Part shown: one piece after another, positions 7,788-16,720 of the stretch
Layout of the letters: every line of letters starts with the position of its first letter
Position numbering within the stretch: the stretch's first letter is position 1
Assembly (NCBI GenBank): GCA_028875245.1
Contig: JAPPEU010000080.1
Location: 1-64,000 of the forward strand
Origin: Chloroflexota bacterium
Lineage (GTDB): Bacteria > Chloroflexota > Anaerolineae > Aggregatilineales > Phototrophicaceae
Direction of reading: 5' to 3'
DNA: 64,000 nt
Made by a program: the position numbers and the translations under genes
Notes under the pieces: model-generated
Database searches by the model: none
Told to the model about the DNA's origin: nothing
Seen by the model: the letters and a program-made list of their open reading frames with translations, nothing else

Positions 7788-9578
7788 ATGATGAACAAGA
7801 AGTTTCCCTACAGCACATCGGACTTGAAGCCCTCGCGCAGGGACTTCATGCGCCTGGGCGGGGCGAGCCTGGCAGCCGCGATGATGATGCGCCATGGCCT
7901 CCCGCCGATTCTGGCGCAAGGCATGGGCGGCCTCCCGGCCGAGCTGCATCCGGGCAGCCCCAATAATCCCCGTGGCTGGACGACGACTTTGCCGCCGATT
8001 CCCGACGGCATGCCGGTCGATCCGCCAGTGACGATCACCGGCAGCCGGCGCGGGCCCTGGGAATTCGCCGATGGCGACGACATCGAGAATTCGCCCTTTA
8101 CGCGCCTGAACGCCGCGGTCACCGGCATCCACTGGAAGCTGGCTTTCAGCTGGACGGATAACGAAGAAGAGGTGCTGCAAAAATACAATCTCGCCATCGC
8201 CAGCAACGAGTTGCCGGACTTCATGGAGACGGTGCCGCTGCAGATCTATGCCGAGTTGCTCGAGAACAACTTGATCGAGGACATCACCGATGTTTGGGAT
8301 GTCGTCGCGCATCCAGTTTGGTTGAAGGAGGCCTGGAGCTTCGGCAATGGGGCCGCCTGGCAGCACGCGGAAGTCAACGGACGCAAGATGGGCCTGCCGC
8401 ACACGGAACAGGCGGCGCAGAACGACAAGCTGCTCTGGATCCGCCAAGACTGGCTGGACGCGGTTGGCATGAACGCGCCGACCACGGTCGATGAATTATA
8501 CACTGTCGCCAAAGCCTTTGTTGAAGCCGACCTCGGTCAAGGAGCCGACGGCAGCACCATCGGCATCGCGGCTGCCAATAATCTCGTCACCTGGTACAGC
8601 TCGCTCGATCCCATCTTTGGCGCTTGGGGCGTAATGCCCGGCTACTGGACGCCGAATGACAGCGGCGACCTGCAATACAACAGCGTCTTGCCGGAGATCA
8701 AGGAAGTGTTGGGCTTGCTGCGGCAATGGTACGCCGAAGGCATCTTCGCCCAAGATTACTTCACGCTGCGCCCGCCCCAGACCGCCTTTGGCCAGATCGG
8801 CGCCAATACCTGCGGCATCACCATGTCGCCCGCCTTCGCCGCCCTCTTCGGCTTGCCAGATAGCGTCACTAACGATCCCAGCGCGCGCTGGACCTGGGCT
8901 GATATCCCGGCGGGACCCACCGGCATCAAGAAAAAAGCCTGGAGCAACCCGGTGGTCGATAGCGTCTTCTGTTTCCGCAAGGGATTCGAACATGTCGATC
9001 TGGTGCTGAAGCAAATCGGCTGGTGGGCGGAACTGCTGCAGAATCCGGAGAATCGCTACCATGGCTTCGAGGGCACCGACTACTACTGGCGGGACGATGA
9101 CGGCGAAGTCGACCCCATGGGCGCCAATCTGGATTTGGCCTCCGGCTACGATGGCAATAAGCATATATGGGGCCCTCCCGGAACCAACGGCAGCGCGCTC
9201 ACTGAACCGCGTTTCGAGACCAATTGGATCAAGCATCGCCGCGAAGTCTGGGCCAACACGCCCGAGGACCAACGCGACGCCATGATGGACGCCTTCCTCG
9301 GCGGCGACGAACTCTCAGTCATGTGGGACGACGCCAACGTCTTCGCGGTCGACCGCTGGGAATTGGACGGCATCCGCAACCATTTCACCACCTTCCCCAC
9401 GCGCACGATGGAGCGGGCTAGCGCCTCGCTGAATAGCCTGGAAGCCGAGACCTTCGTCAATATCATCACCGGGCAAGCCTCGCTGGATGACTTCGACGCC
9501 TATGTCGCAGACTGGAAGAGCGGCGGCGGCGACGCCATCACCGGCGAAGTCAACGACTGGTGGCACGGGGGGATGTAA
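7788..9578 (+). CDS. Extracellular solute-binding protein of a carbohydrate ABC transporter (LplA/YtcQ type), Tat-exported
   Basis: 596 residues, typical of large oligosaccharide-binding proteins. The N-terminus has a twin-arginine signal, SRRDFMRLGGASLAAA, suggesting export in folded form. Aromatic-rich segments such as WTDNEEEVLQKYNLAIAS, MPGYWTPNDSGDLQY and LLRQWYAEGIF match the family that pairs with LplB/YtcP permeases. An AGGAGAT ribosome site lies just before the double ATG at 7788. Two permease genes follow at 9854 and 10765, with a repeat-filled gap between. No ATPase gene is in the cluster, as is common when a shared MsmK-like ATPase is used. Confidence 0.88.
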   Translation: MMNKKFPYSTSDLKPSRRDFMRLGGASLAAAMMMRHGLPPILAQGMGGLPAELHPGSPNNPRGWTTTLPPIPDGMPVDPPVTITGSRRGPWEFADGDDIENSPFTRLNAAVTGIHWKLAFSWTDNEEEVLQKYNLAIASNELPDFMETVPLQIYAELLENNLIEDITDVWDVVAHPVWLKEAWSFGNGAAWQHAEVNGRKMGLPHTEQAAQNDKLLWIRQDWLDAVGMNAPTTVDELYTVAKAFVEADLGQGADGSTIGIAAANNLVTWYSSLDPIFGAWGVMPGYWTPNDSGDLQYNSVLPEIKEVLGLLRQWYAEGIFAQDYFTLRPPQTAFGQIGANTCGITMSPAFAALFGLPDSVTNDPSARWTWADIPAGPTGIKKKAWSNPVVDSVFCFRKGFEHVDLVLKQIGWWAELLQNPENRYHGFEGTDYYWRDDDGEVDPMGANLDLASGYDGNKHIWGPPGTNGSALTEPRFETNWIKHRREVWANTPEDQRDAMMDAFLGGDELSVMWDDANVFAVDRWELDGIRNHFTTFPTRTMERASASLNSLEAETFVNIITGQASLDDFDAYVADWKSGGGDAITGEVNDWWHGGM

Positions 9579-9608
9579 ACGTAGCCACCCTAGCCGCATC
9601 TGATCGTT

Positions 9609-9720
9609 TGTAGACACACGCGCGACAATGCCGCCGCCCACGCAAAACACCTTGCATCTCGGCGCGTTTCGCTCCCCTCCCTGACTCGTCGGGGAGGGGC
9701 CGGGGGTGGGGTTGACTGCC
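9609..9720 (+). repeat. Composite intergenic repeat, copy 2 (first half)
   Basis: A copy of the unit at 6619. It shares TGTAGACACACGCGCG, CCACGCAAAA, ACCTTGCATC and the CTCCCCTCCC/GGGGAGGGGC arm pair. It lies between the binding-protein gene and the first permease gene, inside the operon. Confidence 0.85.
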
Positions 9721-9731
9721 CGGCAATTGTA

Positions 9732-9806
9732 TGTAGGGGCGATTCTGTGAATCGTCCGTCGGTGGAGATTTCGCGCAATTGGGCGACTCACAGAGTCGCC
9801 CCTACA
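9732..9806 (+). repeat. TGTAGGGGCG paired-hairpin element (complete)
   Basis: 75 bases from TGTAGGGGCG to CGCCCCTACA. Left hairpin GGGCGATTC/GAATCGTCC; right hairpin GGGCGACTC/GAGTCGCCC. The terminal ten bases are exact inverted repeats. Confidence 0.88.
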
Positions 9807-9853
9807 GCAGACGCTGCAAGCGCATACCGGTCAAGACAGGCACTAGCAGCCGC

Positions 9854-10753
9854 ATGACAATTCGTCAGTACATCAAGCGCGCCTGGCCCCTGTACGTGAT
9901 GATCGTGCCGGGTGTTATCTTCGTCCTGCTCTTCCGCTACTATCCGATGTACGGCATCGTCATCGCCTTTCAAGACTTCAGCCCGGCAAAAGGCTTCGCA
10001 AACTCGCCCTGGGTCGGCTGGGAGAATTTTGAGTTTCTGTTCTCCTTTCCGGAGTTCGGTCGCATTCTGCGCAACACCGTTCTAATCGCGGTCGTCAAAA
10101 TCGTCGCCGATCAAATCGGGGCAATCATCCTGGCGCTGTTGCTGAACGAGGCGCGCATTCTGCTCTTCCGCCGCACGATTCAAACGCTGATCTATCTGCC
10201 GTACTTCCTCTCCTGGATCGTTCTCGGCGGCATCCTGCTGGATATCCTCGCCCCCCATGGCATCCTCAATCAAGCCATCGGCAATTTCGGCATCAAGCCC
10301 CAGCTTTTCCTCGGCAGCAACAATTGGTTCCGCGGCACGGTTATCCTCTCCGGATTTTGGAAAAATGTCGGCTTCTCCACAATCATATATCTGGCGGCGC
10401 TAACGGCCATCAACCCCGTCTTGCACGAGGCGGCGGCCATCGACGGGGCCGGGCGCTTCCGCCGCATCTGGCATATCACCTTGCCAGGCATCCGCCCGAC
10501 CATCGTGCTGCTGGCGGCGCTGAGCCTGGGCGATGTCTTGGAAGCTGGCTTCGAGCAGATTCTCACCCTCTACAGCCCGGCGGTCTATCGCACTGGCGAC
10601 ATCATCGATACCAATGTCTATCGCGTCGGCTTGGTCTCGGCCCAGTACAGCCTGGCGGGGGCGGTGGGCTTGTTCAAATCCTTCATCAGCTTCTTTCTCA
10701 TCGTGCTTTCCTATTATCTAGCCGACCGTTTCGCCGGCTATCGCATCTTGTAG
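9854..10753 (+). CDS. Sugar ABC transporter permease (LplB type)
   Basis: About 299 residues with six predicted membrane helices, the first at LYVMIVPGVIFVLLF. The EAA loop that docks the ATPase is visible as EAAAIDGAGRFRRIWHITLP. I chose the ATG at 9854; the longer frame upstream is translated repeat sequence. It pairs with the permease 11 bases downstream and with the Tat-exported binding protein upstream. The predicted substrate is an oligosaccharide, probably beta-galactoside-containing given the GH42 gene that follows. Confidence 0.88.
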   Translation: MTIRQYIKRAWPLYVMIVPGVIFVLLFRYYPMYGIVIAFQDFSPAKGFANSPWVGWENFEFLFSFPEFGRILRNTVLIAVVKIVADQIGAIILALLLNEARILLFRRTIQTLIYLPYFLSWIVLGGILLDILAPHGILNQAIGNFGIKPQLFLGSNNWFRGTVILSGFWKNVGFSTIIYLAALTAINPVLHEAAAIDGAGRFRRIWHITLPGIRPTIVLLAALSLGDVLEAGFEQILTLYSPAVYRTGDIIDTNVYRVGLVSAQYSLAGAVGLFKSFISFFLIVLSYYLADRFAGYRIL

Positions 10754-10764
10754 GGGGCGGGCGC

Positions 10765-11646
10765 ATGATTCGCGATAACAATAGGTTCAGCCGATTATTT
10801 GATGGCTTCAACTATGCTTTCCTGACCATATTCGCCCTGCTCTGCCTGGCGCCGATGGTGCATATATTTGCGGTTTCGCTCAGTGGACGAGCGCCGGCCA
10901 CAGCTGGATTCGTCTCCTTCTGGCCGATCGACTTCACACTGGAGAACTATGAGGAAGTGATGGGCTCCCGCACCTTTCTGCGCTCCTTCATCATCTCGGT
11001 GGTCCGTGTGCTCACCGGGACCAGCCTGAATATAACCGTGATCATTCTGACGGCTTATCCCTTGTCCAAGACGCCACGGGTCTTCAAAGGGCGTGGGGTC
11101 TTCATCTGGTTCTTCGTCTTCGCTATGCTCTTTAACGGCGGCCTGATTCCCACCTTTCTCGTCGTGCGCAGCCTGGGCTTGCTGAATACGCTGGGCTCGC
11201 TGGTCCTGCCAAACGCCCTGCCCATCTTCAGCATGATCCTGATGATGAACTTCTTCCGCGGCGTGCCCAAAGAACTGGAAGAATCGGCGGTGATCGACGG
11301 GGCATCCCACTGGCGCGTGCTCTGGCACATTTATATTCCGCTCTCGCTTCCCGCCATCGCCACCTTGACTTTGCTTTCAGCCGTCAACCACTGGAACGCC
11401 TGGTTCGACGCGCTGATCTACATGACCGATGTCGCCAACTATCCCATGCAGACCTTCCTGCGCACAATCGTGGTCGAGCTGGATTTGACCAATGTCGGCA
11501 TCGACCCGCGGGATTTGCAGCGGCTCTCCGATCGGGCGATACGCGGCGCCCAAATCATTGTCGCCACCGTGCCAATTCTGGTCGTCTATCCTTTCCTGCA
11601 ACGCTATTTCATCAGCGGCATCAGGCTGGGCGCGGTGAAGGAGTAG
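10765..11646 (+). CDS. Sugar ABC transporter permease (YtcP/AraQ type)
   Basis: About 293 residues, six membrane helices. The EAA-like loop is ESAVIDGASHWRVLWHIYIP. The start is the ATG at 10765 after a G-rich ribosome site, 11 bases after the upstream permease stop. The C-terminal FLQRYFISGIRLGAVKE ending is characteristic of this permease group (family motif Y-F-x-x-G-x-x-x-G-A-V-K). It forms a heterodimer with the LplB-type permease. The GH42 gene starts three bases after its stop, so they are one transcript. Confidence 0.88.
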   Translation: MIRDNNRFSRLFDGFNYAFLTIFALLCLAPMVHIFAVSLSGRAPATAGFVSFWPIDFTLENYEEVMGSRTFLRSFIISVVRVLTGTSLNITVIILTAYPLSKTPRVFKGRGVFIWFFVFAMLFNGGLIPTFLVVRSLGLLNTLGSLVLPNALPIFSMILMMNFFRGVPKELEESAVIDGASHWRVLWHIYIPLSLPAIATLTLLSAVNHWNAWFDALIYMTDVANYPMQTFLRTIVVELDLTNVGIDPRDLQRLSDRAIRGAQIIVATVPILVVYPFLQRYFISGIRLGAVKE

Positions 11647-11649
11647 CGA

Positions 11650-13851
11650 ATGAGCGTGCGACCCGTCTTCGGCGATGGCGTCTTTCCCTGGGGGACGCAT
11701 GTCTATCGCGAGCCCTGCCTTGATTTGGACGGCGTCCTGCGTGACCTGCCGCTGCTGAAAGATTATGGCTTCAATATGATCAAGATTCAGGAGCATTGGT
11801 CGGCGGATGAGCGGCGGGAAGGCGAGTACGATTTCTCGCGCGTCGAGACCGTGCTCAAACGCGCCGCTGAGTTGGACCTGGGCGTCTATCTGGGCCTGAC
11901 GATGGAGCAGGCGCCCGCTTGGCTCTGGCGCAAATATCCCGACTGCTGCTTCGTCTACAGCGATGGGCGGCGCCACAACCAGCCGACCCAATATACGATC
12001 CCGATGGATGGCAAACCGGGGCCCTGTTGGGATCATCCTGGAGCGCGGGAAGCGGCGGCGCGCTTCATCGGCGAGCTGGCGCGAGCGCTGGGGCAGTACA
12101 AGAATATCTGGGCCTGGAACACTTTTCAGGAGATTGGCTTCTGGCCCAACAGTGCCGGGAAGCTGGGCTTCTGCTACTGTCCGCACACGCTGGCGCGCTT
12201 CCGCGAATGGCTGCGGGAGATGTATGGCGCGCTGGCGGCGCTGAACGCAGCCTGGCAGATCAATTACGCCGACTGGGACGAGGTTGAGCCGCCACGCCGC
12301 GAGGAACCGGTCGCGCCTTTCATCGACTGGCGTTACTTCATGGATGATGTTTACATGGCGCGGCAGCTGGCTTTCAAGACGAAGGCTTTGAAAGATAACG
12401 ACCCCTATGAACGTCCCGTCTTCAGCCATGCCGATACGCCGCGGGTTGGCTCGGGGGCCGAGTGGCGCTGGGCGCGCGTCGGCGATTTCTTCGGCACGAG
12501 CAATTATCCCAAATGGAACAATGGCCATCCCTGGGATGACCCGGCGCGGAGCGAAGACGGGGCGCTGCTTAATGAAATCTGGGAAGAGATGATGCTCTGC
12601 ACCGACATGGCGCGGGGGAATAACGGGCGCGATCGCGCGCTTTGGGGGGCTGAATTTCAGGGCGGGCCGATTTCCACATCGCTGCATTTCGGTCGCGAAC
12701 CGACGCCGAAGGACCTGCGCGTCTGGATTCTCGCCGGCCTGGCCAGCGGCATGACCGGCATCAGCTTTTGGAATCATCGCGTCGAGCGCTTTTGGAAAGA
12801 GGCGAATGGTTTCGGGCTGCTGGATCCGCTAGGCGACAGCACTGAACGGATGGAAGCGGTGGGGCGAATCGGCCGGGCGATACAGGCGCAGGGCGAATTC
12901 TTTGCACAGGCGCAGCCGCCGCGGGCGCAAGTCGCCTTGCTGGTGAACGAGGACACGCATCATTTCTTTCAAGCCTGCAATGGCGATGTCATTGAGCATT
13001 ATCGCTACAACATGCGAGGCTGGTACGCGCGCCTGTGGCGAATGGGGATCGCGGTGGATTTCATCGATGCCGAGGAAGTCGCCGCCGGTGAACTGGCGCG
13101 CTACCAGGCCGCTATTCTCACGATGCCGCTCAGCTTGGACGCCGAGTATTTCCGCCATCTCATCGACTTTGCTGAGGCGGGCGGCGCGCTGATTGCGGAG
13201 GCTTGCCCCGGCCGCTGGGACAAATACGGCTGGACCACGCTGACGCAGCTCGTCGACGGGGGCGAAGAACTGTTCGGGGCAAAACATCGCCAGCTGGTGA
13301 TGATCAAAGAGCCGGGCGCCACCGCGCGTTGGATGCCGCAGGAGCGCCGCTTCGGTGAATTTGACCCGCCGACCCTGCTGCGAGGCTGCCGGGAGTACAG
13401 CCACTTCGACCTGCGCGCCAACTTCTACTTGCAGCGCCTCCAGCCGACGACTGGCGAAGCGATCCTGACGGCGGGGAACGATGTCGTTGGGGTGCTGAAT
13501 CACGCGGGCGAAGGATGGGCCGTGCTGCTGGGCAGTTTTCTTGGTTTCAGCGCCTTGGCCTATCGCGAATTTGACGCGGGAACGGATGGCTTTCTCGCGG
13601 CTTTGCTCGCGCGTGCCGGCGTCAGAGGCGAGCGCTGCGGAAAGCTGCTGCGCAGGCGGCGCGTCTGGCAGGACCGGGAAGCCTGGTTTTTCATCAATCC
13701 GATGGCTCGCGCGGTGGAGGAATCCGTCGATAAAGCGGGCTTCGGCGATGTGATTGATCTGCTGGGAGAAAATTTGCTCGAAGAGAGCGATGACGCGGTC
13801 AGGATTCGAGTCGAGGCGGCGGATCTGGCTTGCCTGCTGCTTTCGCCTTGA
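11650..13851 (+). CDS. GH42 beta-galactosidase
   Basis: 733 residues, full length for GH42. The TIM-barrel domain has the acid/base Glu161 in NTFQEIGFW and nucleophile Glu335 in LWGAEFQGGP. The Cys-rich element YCPHTLARFREWL, which often binds zinc in the family, is present, followed by an LNAAW motif. Residues from about 410 to 620 form the trimerisation domain of the flavodoxin-like kind (VALLVNEDTHHFF, ILTMPLSLD). It lacks a signal peptide, so it acts in the cytoplasm on imported galactosides. The residue before the acid/base Glu is Gln where most family members have Asn. It is coupled tightly to the ABC permeases. Confidence 0.88.
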   Translation: MSVRPVFGDGVFPWGTHVYREPCLDLDGVLRDLPLLKDYGFNMIKIQEHWSADERREGEYDFSRVETVLKRAAELDLGVYLGLTMEQAPAWLWRKYPDCCFVYSDGRRHNQPTQYTIPMDGKPGPCWDHPGAREAAARFIGELARALGQYKNIWAWNTFQEIGFWPNSAGKLGFCYCPHTLARFREWLREMYGALAALNAAWQINYADWDEVEPPRREEPVAPFIDWRYFMDDVYMARQLAFKTKALKDNDPYERPVFSHADTPRVGSGAEWRWARVGDFFGTSNYPKWNNGHPWDDPARSEDGALLNEIWEEMMLCTDMARGNNGRDRALWGAEFQGGPISTSLHFGREPTPKDLRVWILAGLASGMTGISFWNHRVERFWKEANGFGLLDPLGDSTERMEAVGRIGRAIQAQGEFFAQAQPPRAQVALLVNEDTHHFFQACNGDVIEHYRYNMRGWYARLWRMGIAVDFIDAEEVAAGELARYQAAILTMPLSLDAEYFRHLIDFAEAGGALIAEACPGRWDKYGWTTLTQLVDGGEELFGAKHRQLVMIKEPGATARWMPQERRFGEFDPPTLLRGCREYSHFDLRANFYLQRLQPTTGEAILTAGNDVVGVLNHAGEGWAVLLGSFLGFSALAYREFDAGTDGFLAALLARAGVRGERCGKLLRRRRVWQDREAWFFINPMARAVEESVDKAGFGDVIDLLGENLLEESDDAVRIRVEAADLACLLLSP

Positions 13852-13929
13852 CCTTGCTTGCGGTACGACGTGCAACAGACTTATGAAGCATCACCATAGA
13901 GAGATGTAACATTGCACCACAAACGACGC

Positions 13930-13956
13930 TGTAGGGGCGTTTCGCTGAAACGCCCG
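13930..13956 (+). repeat. TGTAGGGGCG single hairpin unit
   Basis: TGTAG followed by GGGCGTTTC-GCT-GAAACGCCC, a perfect nine-base stem (13935-13955). It lies in the 229-base gap after the GH42 gene. Confidence 0.85.
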
Positions 13957-13977
13957 AATAATAGAAACATCCGATTG

Positions 13978-14060
13978 TGCTTTCTCTGCGCTCTCTGTAG
14001 TTAGCTTTTGTCGCATGACTTACCATGTCTTACTTCTGTGCCTCTGTGGCGAATAAAGGA
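13978..14060 (+). repeat. CTCTGTG-type dispersed repeat
   Basis: Contains TTTCTCTGCGCTCTCTG and, further on, CTGTGCCTCTGTGGCGAA. These are pieces of a second repeat family seen at least eight more times in the gaps of this window. It ends about 20 bases before the next gene. Confidence 0.65.
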
Positions 14061-14080
14061 ATGAATCAACAGGAAACATT

Positions 14081-15250
14081 ATGAAAATCACCCGCATTGA
14101 TTGCCATGTTCTGCTGGTGCCCGAATTCCATACCGAAGCCTGCTCATCGGCGCAGGATAATCTGGTGGTCGAAATCCACACCGATGAGGGCATCGTCGGC
14201 ATCGGCGAGACGGATGTAAATCCCTGGATCGCGCGCGCCTGCATCAAGGCGATAGGCACGCATATCATGGGCCTGGGGCTGGAAGAAATGCTCATCGGCG
14301 AAGATCCGCTGCAGCCCGAGGCGATCTGGCAGAAGCTCTATAGCGGCTCGAAGATGAACGGACGGCGCGGCGCCTTAATCTGCGCGTTGGGCGCGATTGA
14401 TATGGCGCTTTGGGATATCAAGGGCAAGGCGCTTGGACTGCCGATTTATCAGCTTCTGGGCGGCGCGGTCCAGCAATCAATTACGCCCTACGCCTCACTT
14501 TTGCCGGTCGGCGACACGCTTGAGGAATATCGCGATTCTTTGAAGGCGAAGCTGCTGCAGGCGCGCGAATACGGGTTCAAGGCGGCCAAGCTGGAGATCT
14601 GCATCAATGGTCCCTACACGCATAACGCTTTGCAGGAAGATGACGATCATATCGCCGGCATCGTCGCCGAATGCCGGGCTGCTGTCGGCGATGCGATGAC
14701 GCTGATGGTGGATGTGGCGTACGCCTGGGATGACGCGCGGACGGCGCTGCGCGTGATCAAACAGCTGGAGCCCTTTGATCTTTTCTTCCTGGAGACGCCG
14801 ATCAATATCGATGATTTAGACGGTTACGCCTTCATCGCCGATCACTCGCCGATTCGCATTGCCGCGGGCGAATGGCAGAATACACACTGGGAATTCATTG
14901 ATCTGGCGCGGCGCGGCAGGCTGGATGTCTTGCAGCCGGATATCGGGCGCGTCGGCGGCTTCACCGAAGCGCGCAAGGTGGCGCAGTTGGCGGCGGACCA
15001 TGGGCGTTTGATTGTGCCGCATTGCTGGAAGACCGGCATTGGCATCGCGGCCAGCGCTCATCTGGGTTTCGCCACCGCCTGCTGCCCCTACATCGAGTAC
15101 CTGCCCGCCCATCTTTCCGAGTCGGTGCTGCGCGATGAACTGGTCGCCGATGAATTGCTTATGGTCGACGGCGAGATTCCGCCGCCGCAGAAGCCGGGCT
15201 TGGGCATCGAGCTGAATCGCGACGCCCTGGCGCGTTATTCGGTGGATTAG
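14081..15250 (+). CDS. Mandelate racemase/muconate lactonizing enzyme family protein (enolase superfamily)
   Basis: 389 residues. Metal ligands are Asp211 (MVDVAYAWD), Glu238 (FFLETPI) and Glu264 (AAGEWQ). A likely base Lys170 is in KAAKLEI and the His314 base is in IVPHCWKTG, arranged as in MR-subgroup sugar-acid dehydratases. It probably dehydrates or epimerises an aldonic or uronic acid, consistent with the upstream galactoside operon. The last 20 codons (15170-15229) are repeated exactly at 16721-16780 behind an AT-rich two-gene insertion, so the gene end is an apparent insertion site. Confidence 0.85.
   Translation: MKITRIDCHVLLVPEFHTEACSSAQDNLVVEIHTDEGIVGIGETDVNPWIARACIKAIGTHIMGLGLEEMLIGEDPLQPEAIWQKLYSGSKMNGRRGALICALGAIDMALWDIKGKALGLPIYQLLGGAVQQSITPYASLLPVGDTLEEYRDSLKAKLLQAREYGFKAAKLEICINGPYTHNALQEDDDHIAGIVAECRAAVGDAMTLMVDVAYAWDDARTALRVIKQLEPFDLFFLETPINIDDLDGYAFIADHSPIRIAAGEWQNTHWEFIDLARRGRLDVLQPDIGRVGGFTEARKVAQLAADHGRLIVPHCWKTGIGIAASAHLGFATACCPYIEYLPAHLSESVLRDELVADELLMVDGEIPPPQKPGLGIELNRDALARYSVD
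15170..15229 (+). repeat. 60-base direct repeat, left copy (inside gene 3' end)
   Basis: Identical over 60 bases to 16721-16780. It starts GGCGAGATTCCGCCGCCGCA and ends CGACGCCCTG. It codes for the end of the enolase-superfamily protein. Weaker similarity continues through the stop codon and about ten bases beyond. Confidence 0.9.
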
Positions 15251-15479
15251 GCCGGTTTAGCTACGGCTGCGCCCATCAGTTGGATATCATATTAAGTAAA
15301 TCAAGGTGCAAACTGAAAATGCAGGAACTGGAGCATCGTCGAAATTAGTCAAAGAATGCAGTGGCGCATCAATTTGCCTAAAGAACATGATACTGAGATA
15401 CTTGATTCACGACGCCGTTTCAGCGAGCGGCGACTGTCCTATAATTTGTGTCCCATTTGCAAGTTGAAAGGCACCGTAC
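15251..15479. other. AT-rich leader of the inserted cassette
   Basis: A 229-base non-coding stretch with markedly lower GC than the flanks. A TATAAT lies at 15440-15445, about 40 bases before the first cassette gene. I could not find a convincing -35 at 17 bases. No recombinase gene or other repeat copy was seen. Confidence 0.5.
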
Positions 15480-15923
15480 TTGTCTCGTTTCGATTTGACT
15501 CAAGATGAAGTAAATCGTTTGCTTGGGATCGAAAAGAAACTCGTACGGTGGGACGCACTGACACTACCAGAGAAAGGTCAAAATGAGAGCGAGCACGTAG
15601 AAGCAGTCTATGGGAGCGAGAAGTTCTTGTTGGACATATACTTTGCAAGGAAAAATCCTCGGAAGTATAAGTACCAGTTGCGCATGTGGAACTCGACCCT
15701 TTTGCTGCGGCTGGATGTAGAAGGTAAACTCCACAAGAATCCTACAAGTGAACTTCTTCCGCGCTCACATTTGCATCGATATTTTCAAGGTTCCCGAATC
15801 TCAGTTGCCGAAGAGGTTTCAGCCCATGTTTTCCCGGCAATAAGTGACCCCGTACAGACGTTGGAGGACTTTATGAGATTCTGCAACATAGAGAGTCCAC
15901 CGATTCAGCGAGGATTGGATTGA
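15480..15923 (+). CDS. Unknown protein, first gene of AT-rich cassette (possibly DUF6978-like)
   Basis: 147 residues, starting at a TTG preceded by GAAAGG. It is acidic to neutral, with segments such as FLLDIYFARKNPRKYKYQLR and LLRLDVEGKLHKNP that read as a small alpha/beta fold. The length, and the pairing with a DUF1828-type protein downstream, resemble the DUF6978/DUF1828 gene pairs I recall from other bacteria; I cannot verify this here. Its stop overlaps the next start (TGATG), so the two are co-translated. GC content is far below the neighbours, which suggests recent transfer. A toxin-antitoxin or anti-phage role is possible but not shown. Confidence 0.6.
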   Translation: MSRFDLTQDEVNRLLGIEKKLVRWDALTLPEKGQNESEHVEAVYGSEKFLLDIYFARKNPRKYKYQLRMWNSTLLLRLDVEGKLHKNPTSELLPRSHLHRYFQGSRISVAEEVSAHVFPAISDPVQTLEDFMRFCNIESPPIQRGLD

Positions 15924-16687
15924 TGGTCACAAAAGTGCGAGAGTTCACCACCATTTACTGTGATTGGTTCAGAAACGCGAGTGTAACTCGAAAGTCAGGA
16001 GAGTGGACTATAGTAGACATTCCGCTCTTGGACCGTCATAACGACTACCTTCAAATATACGTCAGGGATACCCAATCAGGCTACTTGCTTACTGACGACG
16101 GAGAAACGTTAATCGACCTTGAAATGAGTGGTTGTCCTGTGAACACCGAGAAAAGACAGGAGCTGCTTGCGTATACACTGCGAAGATTTGGAATTGAACA
16201 AGACATTGAAACGAAGGAACTCTTTATTGAGACCAGTGCAGAAGGTTTTGCTCTCGGTATGCACAACCTAATGCAATCAATGTTGGCCGTGGGCGATCTG
16301 TTCTATACTACCGAGCAACGAGTCGATAACTTGTTTGACCAGCACGTAAAATCATGGCTGGATGAAATTAGGGTTGTCTTTACGCAAGACGACAAGATCC
16401 AAGGGAAGAGTGGACTTGAGTACAAACAAGATATCGTTATTTCAGAATCAAACGGCAGACCAAAGCGAGTCGTACAAATTCTCAAGTCTCCGACTTTCGC
16501 CCGAGTTCGCGATACGATGTTATTTCATTTGGAGACCGCACATTTTGGCAACCGAGTCTATGCTATGTTGAATGACGGGGCAACTAGAATTCCCGACAAA
16601 TGGATGAGTCCGATGCGTTCCACAGGCATTATTCCTGTCAAATGGTCGGAGCGCGTTTCAATACAGCACGAACTGAACGGATTCTAA
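15923..16687 (+). CDS. DUF1828/DUF1829 domain protein
   Basis: About 254 residues. The N-terminal part (about 20-110) has YLQIYVRDTQSGYLLTDDG followed by ETLIDLEMSG, the DUF1828 hallmark, and the C-terminal half (about 130-250) matches the layout of DUF1829 (VDNLFDQHVKSWLDE, YKQDIVISESNGRPKRVVQI). The fold is probably nuclease-like or nucleic-acid-binding, but the function is unknown. The ATG at 15923 overlaps the stop of the upstream gene. Together they form a two-gene AT-rich module bounded by 60-base direct repeats of host gene DNA, which is how many small defence or addiction cassettes arrive. Confidence 0.7.
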   Translation: MVTKVREFTTIYCDWFRNASVTRKSGEWTIVDIPLLDRHNDYLQIYVRDTQSGYLLTDDGETLIDLEMSGCPVNTEKRQELLAYTLRRFGIEQDIETKELFIETSAEGFALGMHNLMQSMLAVGDLFYTTEQRVDNLFDQHVKSWLDEIRVVFTQDDKIQGKSGLEYKQDIVISESNGRPKRVVQILKSPTFARVRDTMLFHLETAHFGNRVYAMLNDGATRIPDKWMSPMRSTGIIPVKWSERVSIQHELNGF

Positions 16688-16720
16688 ACGAAGACTGTAA
16701 AGTCTCGAAGTTTGCGAGAT

